Shown: positions 1 through 7,042, numbered from the stretch's first letter. The stretch is 62,215 nucleotides of DNA from Flectobacillus sp. BAB-3569 (GCF_002270355.1 NZ_NJFZ01000025.1:1-62215); one strand, 5' to 3'. Notes: a model not told the origin generated them from the sequence alone. Translations and numbers: made by a program.

Positions 1-198
1 ACTAATATCATAATAGTAACCAACAAATAGGGGAGAGTGTTCTAATGCTACATAAGTCACAACTTGCATTCTAACTCGTACCTTACCGAGTGCCTTCGCC
101 TCAGCTTATGGACGTAGAACCGCCCAGAATATCTTTTACGCTATTTTAATCTTTACAAAAAAACTTCAGTGTTCTTATGCTACATAAGTCAGAACTTA
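1..198. repeat. Terminal direct repeat (circular overlap)
   Basis: These 198 bases are identical to 62013-62210; the last five bases of the window then diverge. This is the usual signature of a circular molecule opened by an assembler inside a repeat-rich stretch. Joining the ends makes the repeat array at 61468-62215 continuous with 1-266. A true terminally redundant linear genome is possible but less likely, because the overlap falls in the array and the element has a plasmid-type origin. Confidence 0.85.
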
Positions 199-266
199 CA
201 TTCTAACCCGTACCTTACCGAGTGCCTTCGCCTCAGCTTATGGACGTAGAACCGCCCAACATATCT
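1..266 (-). CRISPR. CRISPR-like array, gene-proximal part
   Basis: Read on the minus strand, the array begins directly behind the type V-like gene (stop codon 267-269). In order it has a conserved element (about 274-208), a 37-bp repeat (207-171, plus strand begins GTTCTTATGCTACATAAG and ends ACATTCTAAC), a 28-base interval (170-143), a second conserved element (142-76), a repeat (75-39) and a 36-base unique spacer (38-3). It continues across the circle junction at 62014. Repeat length, spacer length and placement beside a type V-like gene all fit a CRISPR locus. The conserved ~67-bp interval between units does not fit any standard array. Confidence 0.62.
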
Positions 267-1334
267 TTACTCTATATAGATAGAGTTCTTTTTTAGCTTT
301 TGCAAAAGTAACTCTTTTATTTTCGAGTAACCAAAATTTCTTATTTGGTACTTTTTATTTTCTTCGTTTTCATCACTAGAAGGCTCGTTACAAACAATTG
401 TAACTTTTCCTACCTGATGTTTTACTAGTAGCTTGACAACTTCAAGGGTCAATCCGTGAGCTAGTGTTTTGGCTGTATTTGACTCTAGCTCGTTGAATTT
501 GTCAAGTGCACGCAATTTTTTAGCTCGTCCGTGTCCTCCTTTTGAGAACTTAGATGCTACCTGAGCCTTGTAGTATCTTGCTTGCAATTGCAAACGCATA
601 TGCTCCAGTTTGTCTAAGGATCCAACATCATACACACGCTCGCCAATATTTACCTTTATCGGACATTTCCACGAAATATCAACGATAGCGTGTCTGTTTG
701 GGTCCATCTCGTGAATGACTTTTGGTATTCTTACTACCAAGTTTACAAAGGTTTTCTTTCCTTCATAACTGATAGAAGAGTCACAAAGGTCATACTTTCC
801 TTCCAATATACCCTCTACTATTTTGGCATTTCCTGAGCGGTCACGACCAAAAACCCACAAAATATTATGCTTGAACATTGTAAATCCTTCGATGCTCAAT
901 CCCGCTATAGCACTTTTCATAAATGGTATAGGCATACCAAAACGAAAAGTCGCTTGCGTTTTTTTGCCTATAGATACATCAAAAGCATCTGTTTTGAACT
1001 TGGCAAAAACATTAGAAGCAAGTGCTGCCCTAATTGTAGAAGGTACTTCGCTATATTCGGCAGCTGAAACCTCATAAGGGATATTCTGCTTTGACTTTTC
1101 AGTCATAGCACCCTCTTTACCGTACAAAAACGGCTTTAATTCCGCTTTTTTGGCTACAAGGTTTTGCACCATCAACTCATTTTCAACGGCATCAGCCAGA
1201 TACAATTTTTGCATCATGCGGTTTGCCATTTTGAAAACTTTTTTGTTCAGGTCTCTTAACATTTCATAAAATGCAACATCTTCGCATCTTACTTGAATTT
1301 TTCGGGTAATTATCACCCCTTTGTCTTTTTCCAT
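267..1334 (-). CDS. Truncated, probably nuclease-dead type V (Cas12/TnpB-like) effector
   Basis: 355 residues. The N-terminal part (about 1-140) has the helical layout of small type V effectors, including PSTIRAAL (98-105) and MPIPF (134-138). A RuvC-I-like strand follows, with D219 in IVDIS. A helical bridge with the GGHGRAKKLRAL region (266-277) comes next, then LAHGLTLEVVKLLVK and VGKVTIVCNEPSS (308-320), where the family has the RuvC-II glutamate. Here the aligned residue is V or C and the nearest acid, E317, is displaced. The protein ends at NSIYIE, just where the zinc finger and RuvC-III aspartate would begin, so DNA cleavage is unlikely while guide and target binding could remain. It is the last gene of a leftward block and abuts a CRISPR-like array on the same strand. 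The family assignment rests on recognised sequence pattern only; an IS605-type TnpB remnant is the main alternative. Confidence 0.65.
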   Translation of the reverse strand: MEKDKGVIITRKIQVRCEDVAFYEMLRDLNKKVFKMANRMMQKLYLADAVENELMVQNLVAKKAELKPFLYGKEGAMTEKSKQNIPYEVSAAEYSEVPSTIRAALASNVFAKFKTDAFDVSIGKKTQATFRFGMPIPFMKSAIAGLSIEGFTMFKHNILWVFGRDRSGNAKIVEGILEGKYDLCDSSISYEGKKTFVNLVVRIPKVIHEMDPNRHAIVDISWKCPIKVNIGERVYDVGSLDKLEHMRLQLQARYYKAQVASKFSKGGHGRAKKLRALDKFNELESNTAKTLAHGLTLEVVKLLVKHQVGKVTIVCNEPSSDENEENKKYQIRNFGYSKIKELLLQKLKKNSIYIE

Positions 1335-1358
1335 ATTATCAGTTGCAATTTACGAGCG

Positions 1359-1379
1359 CCAAAGCCTCACATAAGGCTT
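1359..1379. terminator. Short hairpin upstream of the type V-like gene
   Basis: AAAGCCTCACATAAGGCTTG can form a 6-bp stem. It lies between the heptad repeats and the start of the type V-like gene. There is no long T run, so it may be an attenuator or an operator rather than a terminator. Confidence 0.35.
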
Positions 1380-1413
1380 GCAACAACCTATTTTTATTTT
1401 TCAAAATTTTGTT

Positions 1414-1502
1414 TTTCGCATTTCGCAAAATGCATTTTTCATTTTTCGCATTTTGGCTTTTCGCATTTCGAAAAATCCGTTTTTCGCATTTCGCATTTCA
1501 TT
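1414..1502. repeat. TTTCGCA heptad repeat block 1
   Basis: The block is a run of TTTCGCATTTCGCA-type heptads interspersed with CATTTTGG and CATTTTTC. It begins inside the end of the HTH gene and fills the gap before the type V-like gene. Related blocks are at 4002-4124 and 61391-61450, and I saw none elsewhere in the window. They could be iteron-like binding sites, for example for the neighbouring HTH proteins, or structured 3' regions. Confidence 0.8.
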
Positions 1503-1698
1503 TTTTCACAAATTCAATACTTAAGTCATAACCACAACCTTTCGCCCAGTCCTCCAATAGATTAAGTCCAATGTTGCGGTTACCTGTTTCGATGGATTCA
1601 ATAATTTTTTCGTTATATCCGCCTTTCCCAATTCTTTCGGCTAACTCAGCTTGAGACAAGTTAGCCGAAAGACGTAGCTGTTTTAGTCGTTCGTGCAT
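1498..1698 (-). CDS. XRE-type HTH regulator, small
   Basis: 66 residues from MHERLKQLRL. The SQAELAERIG helix followed by ESIETGNRNIGLNLLEDWAKGCGYDLSIEF is a complete XRE/Cro-type DNA-binding domain with nothing else. An upstream ATG at 1734 would add 12 residues and overlap the preceding gene by 10 bp, but the domain starts naturally at 1698. It follows the 743-residue gene in the same leftward block, and its last codons run into the heptad repeats. It may regulate the type V-like gene downstream. Confidence 0.85.
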   Translation of the reverse strand: MHERLKQLRLSANLSQAELAERIGKGGYNEKIIESIETGNRNIGLNLLEDWAKGCGYDLSIEFVKK

Positions 1699-1724
1699 AG
1701 TGTTTTTTGCACGAAGATAACAAG

Positions 1725-3956
1725 CTAAACCCATTCTGCTATATTTTCATGACAGTTCGGGCAAATTTCACAGTCTGGATGTACCTCGGCATCACAGTAC
1801 TCACAATATACATCACTGCCTTCAAGTAGCGTATTGCTAACAATACTTTGATGTTTAGGCTTAATAGAGGGCTTGATGTCCCTTTTCTTAAGCTTTATAG
1901 GTTCATCTCCTGTTTCAGCTAAAAGCCACTGGTTCTTGCCATCCATGTACGAACAGTCTTTGACCATTTGTTCGCTGAAAATTTCTGAACCTTTTTGAAG
2001 GATATTTTTGATATTGTAAGTAATACCGTAGCTAGTGGATCCTACTAGGACACGGTTAATTCCAAGCTTGCCAATTATTTTTTCTGATGCAAGTTGGTAC
2101 ATACTTGCAATTGAGTCTTGATATACATTACTTACAGCTTCAATACTATCAAATACCAAATCGCCTTTTTGGCTTCTCCACGCCCAGCTTTGAGCAATGA
2201 TTTTTCCGTCTTTTTCTACGACGTAAAATGCACTGCTTTCTTCTTGAACTCCATGCTTTGCACAAGCTGAAGCAGCACCTTCTAGGTGCTGGCAACAGTT
2301 AGTTATTAGCCCTAGCAAAGCTCCTTTGGGGTCATCATAGGCAAGTTTTCTGAAAGTAAACCCATTTTGGGTCACATGAACGTGTGGGCATGATTCTGCT
2401 ACTTTCAAATTATTATAAAGAGCCTGATAACGCTCAAACTGATATTGTGAAAGCTTTAATTCGAAGCAAGCAACCGCACACAATGGATTGGTTACATTTT
2501 CATAGTGGAACTGAGCAACAGTATTTCTCAGCTCTACAAGGCTTTTGGGTAATCTACCTAATGTATTTTCAACATTTACCCAGTTTGTTGAAAATTTCAA
2601 TGCTTCTGGATACTTCATAACGAAGTCTTTCCAAGAAATGGAGAATTCTGAAGTAGGCAAAGTGAATTGACCGAAATCATGAATTACATTCGAGCCTTTC
2701 AATTGCTCAAGTGAGACATATTTACGATGCGTATTATTATTGACAAATTTTAAAATTTCAGCTTCTGAGCCAAAAAGGGTTGCTAGATTGAAATTTGGCA
2801 ATAACATAGACTTGTCTTTGCCAAAATGTTGGCACAACTTGGCAAAAGTTGCAGCACCTTTTTTCCATCTTGATAGAAAAGATGGTTTTGGGATATCCTT
2901 ATTAGTAGCTTCTGAATTATCAAATGGACATCTACCATACAGGTAGTACCAAGCAGCTTTACTTGGCAAGATTTTCGCTTGGTCAGCTTTGCTCATTTTT
3001 TGAACTTTACTAGCATACTCGTAATTGAGTGATTGATATCGCCAACCATTAAATTTAGCTTCATAAGTTCCCGTATCAGTAATTAGAGCTAGTCTAATAG
3101 GCAGGGATTTCACCTTTCCTACTCTTACAAAATCTTTGTATTTGAAATTACGCCCGTAATTTGTCCACTGTTGAACAAAGCGTTTCCCTTTTAGGAAGTA
3201 TGATGTTTCTTCAGCAGAGGCATTTTTCCTTATATTTTGAATGAAGTCATCACCATCATATCTACCATATTTTTTACCTAAAATATGAAGGTGATGAAGG
3301 ATAACTCTAAACTTCTGACAATCTTTAGCACCAGACAAAAACCATGCTTTGACAATGGTATGAGGCGACACACCCCAAACACCATTTGAATCCCAAGCAC
3401 CATAACCTAGTCCTTTTTCAAAAAGGACCAAACCATTTCTTTTGAGGTATTGTGGCTCTTTTGCCACATTAGCATTGGTTTTCCATGAAATTTCTTCCCA
3501 AATTCGGAAACATTTCGGGTCGACATCGGGGTGACAGTGTACAGCATGAGTATAGATAACCTCTGCTTGTCTTTCTTTTATTTTAGTGTAGGCTCTTTCA
3601 GCAGGAGTTCTGAAGTAATCAAAATTTAATTCTATGCAATTTCTATACTCTCTATATGATATTTTTAGCTTTTCAATCACCATTTTTGCATAAAGGTCAT
3701 TAGGGTCTAATTGAAAAGTTCCCCAGTATGAATTAAATGAGCGACTTTTAAGCTCTTCTACTAAATCCAACTCATATTTGGCTCTAGACTTTAGAGTGAT
3801 ATGCTTTTCAGCAAAATCCTCAAAATGTTCTTTATCCTGAGCTTTGACCTTATACTTAGGCATAAAGCCCTTATACTTTTCAGACTTATCGATATAAGTC
3901 TTGATAGAATTGTCTATCGCCGCTCGGATACGGAGTTTTTTATTTGAGTTTTTCAT
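1725..3956 (-). CDS. Large uncharacterised protein with acyltransferase-like C-terminal part and zinc ribbon
   Basis: 743 residues, function not recognised with certainty. The region around 560-650 (LLGLITNCCQHLEG, then SAFYVVEKDGKIIAQSWAWRS) reads like the GNAT-like or PcfJ-like C-terminal domain seen in large phage and plasmid proteins. The tail carries a zinc ribbon C718-x2-C721-x10-C732-x2-C735. The N-terminal half is basic and rich in aromatic residues, with several WxN and HHLHILGKKYG-like stretches. It is preceded by the CACC-N6-GGTG leader motif 14 bp before ATG and followed by the small HTH gene. Nucleic-acid binding is plausible; an enzymatic role is speculative. Confidence 0.6.
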   Translation of the reverse strand: MKNSNKKLRIRAAIDNSIKTYIDKSEKYKGFMPKYKVKAQDKEHFEDFAEKHITLKSRAKYELDLVEELKSRSFNSYWGTFQLDPNDLYAKMVIEKLKISYREYRNCIELNFDYFRTPAERAYTKIKERQAEVIYTHAVHCHPDVDPKCFRIWEEISWKTNANVAKEPQYLKRNGLVLFEKGLGYGAWDSNGVWGVSPHTIVKAWFLSGAKDCQKFRVILHHLHILGKKYGRYDGDDFIQNIRKNASAEETSYFLKGKRFVQQWTNYGRNFKYKDFVRVGKVKSLPIRLALITDTGTYEAKFNGWRYQSLNYEYASKVQKMSKADQAKILPSKAAWYYLYGRCPFDNSEATNKDIPKPSFLSRWKKGAATFAKLCQHFGKDKSMLLPNFNLATLFGSEAEILKFVNNNTHRKYVSLEQLKGSNVIHDFGQFTLPTSEFSISWKDFVMKYPEALKFSTNWVNVENTLGRLPKSLVELRNTVAQFHYENVTNPLCAVACFELKLSQYQFERYQALYNNLKVAESCPHVHVTQNGFTFRKLAYDDPKGALLGLITNCCQHLEGAASACAKHGVQEESSAFYVVEKDGKIIAQSWAWRSQKGDLVFDSIEAVSNVYQDSIASMYQLASEKIIGKLGINRVLVGSTSYGITYNIKNILQKGSEIFSEQMVKDCSYMDGKNQWLLAETGDEPIKLKKRDIKPSIKPKHQSIVSNTLLEGSDVYCEYCDAEVHPDCEICPNCHENIAEWV

Positions 3957-3970
3957 GGTTATGCTGTTTG

Positions 3971-3984
3971 CACCCAGCTAGGTG
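3971..3984 (-). promoter_or_regulatory. CACC-N6-GGTG leader motif, copy 1
   Basis: On the coding strand this is CACCTAGCTGGGTG, an interrupted palindrome ending 14 bases before the ATG of the 743-residue gene. The same motif at the same distance precedes two more leftward genes (6141-6154 and 6570-6583). It could be an operator or an RNA hairpin controlling translation. Confidence 0.7.
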
Positions 3985-4001
3985 ATTTTTAAATTTTACT
4001 T

Positions 4002-4124
4002 TTTCGCATTTCGCATTTCGCAAAATGGAAATTTAGTTTTTCGCATTTCGCATTTTGGCTTTTCGCATTTCGGAAAACCGCATTTCGCATTTTGGAAATT
4101 TGGTTTTTCGCATTTCGCATTTCG
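4002..4124. repeat. TTTCGCA heptad repeat block 2
   Basis: The block has at least eight TTTCGCA units in clusters, separated by AT-rich linkers such as GGAAATTTAGTTT and GGAAATTTGGTTT. It lies between the end of the second HTH gene and the leader of the 743-residue gene. The GCGAAAT and TTTCGCA halves can pair, so the transcript could fold extensively. Confidence 0.85.
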
Positions 4125-4541
4125 CTAATCCTCAAACATGCCAGGGTCAATATCCCCGTAAAAATCCTCAGGATTCGGGGGTATTTCTGCAAACTGTCCG
4201 ACCCCTTGGAACTGGATTTTGACCTCTAGGGATAGGGCTTTTGCAATCTGGTCGATGGTCTTAAGACCTAACTTGCGTTGCCCTTTTTCAATCGCAGATA
4301 CAACATGACGGTTATAAGTAGACTCCATTTTTCCGCCTAGTTGAGTCTGTGAATAGCTTCTACCCTTTCGAATTGCAGCTATCAGTTTTGGAACGTCATC
4401 TGGATCTACAGACACCCTAAATTCGGCACCACCGTAAACGGACTCAGCCGAAAAAAAGTCCACGAATTCCTCGGGACTTTGAAAACCAACTCCCGTTTGC
4501 CATTTGCCAGACGGGAGTTTGAAACTTGTTTCTATTAGCAT
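4125..4541 (-). CDS. XRE-type HTH regulator with N-terminal extension
   Basis: 138 residues from MLIETSFKLPSGKW. An N-terminal segment of about 55 residues (KLPSGKWQTG, then SPEEFVDFF) precedes a typical XRE domain (YSQTQLGGKMESTYNRHVVSAIEKGQRKLGLKTIDQIAKAL). This layout resembles antitoxin-type or phage HTH proteins. The start at 4541 sits directly behind the stop of the 4543-5046 gene, so the two are translationally coupled. An upstream ATG at 4583 would overlap that gene by 41 bp and is less likely. Confidence 0.8.
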   Translation of the reverse strand: MLIETSFKLPSGKWQTGVGFQSPEEFVDFFSAESVYGGAEFRVSVDPDDVPKLIAAIRKGRSYSQTQLGGKMESTYNRHVVSAIEKGQRKLGLKTIDQIAKALSLEVKIQFQGVGQFAEIPPNPEDFYGDIDPGMFED

Positions 4542-4542
4542 A

Positions 4543-5046
4543 TCATAAACGAATGAAAAATGAACCGTTATACTCAAAATCATCTAAGCGATAAGGGTTT
4601 CCAGTTTCGGCATTCTTTTGCCAAAACGCTTCATACAACTCCTCATTACCCGTTTCGGATACTAAAGGGTATTCGCCCTCTTGTACTCCTTCGCCTCCTT
4701 CCCAGTCACGCAAATCAGCGCGTGTACAATACACTTGCAAGAAAGAGCCATCCCAGTTTTCATCAGCACCACCCACCAGAAACTCTTCACGAGTTTCGGC
4801 ATTGACAACCACATCTCCAGTATCACAGGCATCGCCTAGTCGAGCCCACATTTCCAACTCTTCCCATTCTAGTCCATCCCATGTACCAGTGGCACCGCCA
4901 CCGCTCAGTGCTTGAGCAAACTTACCGTCTGAAAAAAGACGGAAAATTGCACCATCTTTCGCTTCATCCAACACCATAGTAGTGTCGAAGTCAGTGTGAT
5001 TGGCAAGCATAATCATGTTTTCGATAGTCATCAATACTGAAGTCAT
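4543..5046 (-). CDS. Hypothetical acidic protein
   Basis: 167 residues from MTSVLMTIENMI; an ATG seven codons upstream is also in frame. The protein is strongly acidic, with a glycine/tryptophan-rich middle (SGGGATGTWDGLEWEELEMWARLGD). No family was recognised. It is coupled to the HTH gene behind it, which makes it a candidate partner or effector of that regulator. Acidity of this degree would also suit a DNA-mimic anti-defence protein, which is speculation. Confidence 0.65.
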   Translation of the reverse strand: MTSVLMTIENMIMLANHTDFDTTMVLDEAKDGAIFRLFSDGKFAQALSGGGATGTWDGLEWEELEMWARLGDACDTGDVVVNAETREEFLVGGADENWDGSFLQVYCTRADLRDWEGGEGVQEGEYPLVSETGNEELYEAFWQKNAETGNPYRLDDFEYNGSFFIRL

Positions 5047-5126
5047 TTTGTACTCCCGATGTAACACCTCGGCGACGGGCTAAAAGCGTTGTTATTTGAT
5101 GAGTTAAAATTAATAAATTCCTATAT

Positions 5127-5146
5127 GTTATACAAATTTGTATAAC
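5127..5146. promoter_or_regulatory. 20-bp perfect palindrome over a leftward promoter
   Basis: GTTATACAAATTTGTATAAC is a perfect inverted repeat. On the minus strand the TTTG inside it is followed 20 bases later by TAATTTTA, close to the Bacteroidota TAnnTTTG box. It therefore looks like an operator covering the -33 element of the promoter for the 5046-4125 gene pair. Confidence 0.65.
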
Positions 5147-5293
5147 ATTATTTTTTAGATATTTTATAATTTATATTGATTCTAAACAAAATAGCTACTA
5201 CATTTGAAACAGTTTCGCAAGGTAGCCATCTGGTTCGGTGAAAACCCGATTAAAATCGCTCATTGGAACGAAGACGTTGTTACAACGCAAAGC

Positions 5294-5320
5294 AAAAAGG
5301 CACTCAATTCGAGTGCCTTT
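5294..5320 (-). terminator. Intrinsic terminator
   Basis: AAAAGGCACTC-AATTC-GAGTGCCTTTT is a strong stem flanked by A and T runs, just behind the stop of the leftward gene at 5328. It separates that gene from the promoter of the next leftward pair. Confidence 0.75.
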
Positions 5321-5327
5321 TGCTTTT

Positions 5328-5816
5328 CTATACGCCTTCTGGTCGAGTTTTTTCGTGCTCTGGATCCAGAAAGAAATCCCCAGTTTCGGGGTCTCTTTCA
5401 AATTCCCCGCTGGCATCCTCTTTCAACTTAGGTTGCCAATAGAATTTTGATTTCCTTATAGTTTCTTCAAGCTGGTCAACAAACTGAAGATACTCTAAGT
5501 CTTCCTCGCTAGGCTCACCGTAATCCCGTACAGCTTGCCAAATTTCGTAATGATGCTCAAGCATTCTTTTCAGGTCCTGCATGTAAGTGTAAGGACTATG
5601 AACTACTTTGAAGCCGTATGGCTTCAAAATATCCTCAATATCGCTCAGGTACTTTGTTGCGATATTTTTGAGTTTACCTACTACGGCTTTTTGCAACATA
5701 GTTCGTTGCATATTAGCTTTTCGCTCAACCTCCGAAACTGAAATTATCGGATTATCGCGAAGAAACTGGCAAATTCTTTCGGAGCGTTCAAGCTCCTTTT
5801 GAGAAATTTTTTTCAT
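5328..5816 (-). CDS. Hypothetical protein with HTH-like N-terminus
   Basis: 162 residues from MKKISQKELERSERICQFL; the frame is open for 21 more residues upstream, but the start at 5816 gives the natural N-terminus. The segment ICQFLRDNPIISVSEVERKANMQRTMLQKAV looks like a helix-turn-helix. The C-terminal half is acidic and ends in RDPETGDFFLDPEHEKTRPEGV. No named family. Confidence 0.65.
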   Translation of the reverse strand: MKKISQKELERSERICQFLRDNPIISVSEVERKANMQRTMLQKAVVGKLKNIATKYLSDIEDILKPYGFKVVHSPYTYMQDLKRMLEHHYEIWQAVRDYGEPSEEDLEYLQFVDQLEETIRKSKFYWQPKLKEDASGEFERDPETGDFFLDPEHEKTRPEGV

Positions 5817-5885
5817 CTTTGTGTCAGCTGTTAGAAAAGCTAATGTCCACAAGGTCGTTTCGAACGGCATAGTGGACATTGTTGC

Positions 5886-6125
5886 TTATATGGTTACTTG
5901 GTTCTTATCAATTCGAAAGTAGTATCCAGTAGGCTTATTTTCGCAATACAGCTCGAAACTATGCAATGAGTTCCGAACTAAAACTATCTTACTTTTTGGC
6001 ACCTTCTGTGAGTAAGCAATCCAGCTTACAATACCTCGAACTCTAAGAGGCTTGATAGCAGAGGGCAAAAAAACAATAGGCAGGAGGTACAAAAGACCTC
6101 TAAGGATAATGCTAAGTAGATTCAT
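5886..6125 (-). CDS. Small membrane protein
   Basis: 79 residues from MNLLSIILRGLLYLLPIVFL, with one hydrophobic N-terminal segment (about 3-22) followed by a soluble basic domain. The start at 6125 is supported by the CACC-N6-GGTG motif 15 bases upstream. Function not recognised. Confidence 0.6.
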   Translation of the reverse strand: MNLLSIILRGLLYLLPIVFLPSAIKPLRVRGIVSWIAYSQKVPKSKIVLVRNSLHSFELYCENKPTGYYFRIDKNQVTI

Positions 6126-6140
6126 TTTGTTGGCTCTTTG

Positions 6141-6154
6141 CACCGAGCTAGGTG
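6141..6154 (-). promoter_or_regulatory. CACC-N6-GGTG leader motif, copy 2
   Basis: On the coding strand this is CACCTAGCTCGGTG, 15 bases before the ATG at 6125. It matches the copies at 3971-3984 and 6570-6583. Confidence 0.7.
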
Positions 6155-6254
6155 GTTTTTGTTGAAAAATTCCTCTGGGGCAATATGCCCCTGGTACGAT
6201 TAAAATTGCAATTATTTTTCTGTGATATAGTATTAGATATTAGAAAAGTTGTTG

Positions 6255-6291
6255 CCCTACTCTCTCTTAGCTTTTCGGGTGCCGCTGTTTT
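6255..6291 (-). promoter_or_regulatory. GGCACCCGAAAAGC leader repeat, copy 2
   Basis: On the minus strand: AACAGCGGCACCCGAAAAGC followed by TAAGAGAGAGTAGGG. It lies behind the 6555-6298 gene and ahead of the 6125 gene, and is nearly identical to 6590-6628. It has no promoter of its own, so it probably acts in RNA. Its GGCACCC could pair with the GGGTG arm of the CACC-N6-GGTG motif downstream. Confidence 0.65.
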
Positions 6292-6297
6292 TTTAAA

Positions 6298-6555
6298 TTA
6301 TTTTGTTACAAATGAGAATTTGTAGTTGAACGACGTACCTAAATAGGCTATAGCGTCGTTAGAATCGCCTTGATATTTAGGAGCGTAATTGAAGCCTTGC
6401 CATAGACGCAAGATATTATCTACGTCGTCTAGCTTTCTAAATACATTGTCCTCATTGTCATTATTTTCATAAACGGCAATTTGTCCGTTTTCGATAGCTT
6501 TTCTTAGTTTAATTTTCGTTTTTGGAGCTTCCGATACTTTTATGAAATTTTTCAT
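6298..6555 (-). CDS. Hypothetical protein, first gene of the leftward block
   Basis: 85 residues, no recognised family. It contains KTKIKLRKAIENGQIAVYENNDNEDN and an acidic middle. It is the first gene behind the strong leftward promoter at 6638-6669 and carries both leader motifs. Confidence 0.6.
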   Translation of the reverse strand: MKNFIKVSEAPKTKIKLRKAIENGQIAVYENNDNEDNVFRKLDDVDNILRLWQGFNYAPKYQGDSNDAIAYLGTSFNYKFSFVTK

Positions 6556-6569
6556 TTTTTTACTGTTTA

Positions 6570-6583
6570 CACCCAGTCAGGTG
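6570..6583 (-). promoter_or_regulatory. CACC-N6-GGTG leader motif, copy 3
   Basis: On the coding strand this is CACCTGACTGGGTG, 14 bases before the ATG at 6555. The loop differs from copies 1 and 2 while the stem is kept, which favours a structured RNA or a dimeric operator. Confidence 0.7.
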
Positions 6584-6589
6584 ATTAAT

Positions 6590-6628
6590 CCCTACTCTCT
6601 CTCTCAGCTTTTCGGGTGCCGCTGTTTT
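6590..6628 (-). promoter_or_regulatory. GGCACCCGAAAAGC leader repeat, copy 1
   Basis: On the minus strand: AACAGCGGCACCCGAAAAGC then TGAGAGAGAGAGTAGGG, starting a few bases after the predicted transcription start of the leftward promoter. It is therefore a 5' untranslated leader. The AG-rich tract differs in length from the second copy. Confidence 0.7.
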
Positions 6629-6637
6629 ATTATGTAC

Positions 6638-6669
6638 CAAAGTTAACACCTTTTTTTATTTGTCGCAAA
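6638..6669 (-). promoter_or_regulatory. Leftward Bacteroidota-type promoter
   Basis: On the minus strand TTTG (6669-6666) is followed after 20 bases by TAACTTTG (6645-6638), a full match to TTTG-N19-21-TAnnTTTG. The inverted repeat ATTTGTC/GACAAAT (6658-6680) overlaps the -33 box and is a candidate operator. It should drive the leftward accessory block, possibly down to the type V-like gene. Confidence 0.75.
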
Positions 6670-6733
6670 TTGAGACAAATAAATTTTTAAAGTTTTTTTA
6701 TTTTCTTAACATAAATCAATAATTGAGCTTATA

Positions 6734-6777
6734 ACTATCCCGAAACTATCCCTCTACTATCCCGAAACTATCCCGAA
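6734..6777. repeat. Four 11-bp tandem repeats (ACTATCCCGAA)
   Basis: ACTATCCC starts at 6734, 6745, 6756 and 6767, exactly 11 bp apart, with GAA following three of them. One-turn spacing suggests cooperative protein binding on one DNA face. The block lies between divergent transcription units, upstream of both the leftward promoter and the amidoligase-like gene. Confidence 0.8.
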
Positions 6778-7042
6778 CTTTTCAAAAATCTGGATCCTGA
6801 AATCTGGAAAGTGATATTTCGCACTTTCCCGTTAAACGTATGTTTAGCGGTACAGCTGGCTAGATAGGTATAATCCTATATAATTAGATTTATATTTGTG
6901 CTTTTTTCTTATACCAATTATTAAAATACCCAAAAATATAAATTTAAAAATAAACGGTATTTTTTTCGAAATTGACTTGACTATCGAAAGTAACGAGCTT
7001 ATGTTTGCAACGTAAAAAACAAAATAACTAATTGATAACAAG

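Noticed and set aside
1-266. Array interpreted as an attachment site or rRNA/tRNA-like repeat
   Set aside because: No integrase is present and the repeat-spacer spacing, repeated five times, does not fit an att site or a known structural RNA.
1293-1565. 90-residue rightward frame rich in HFSHF
   Set aside because: Produced by the TTTCGCA heptads; opposite to convincing genes.
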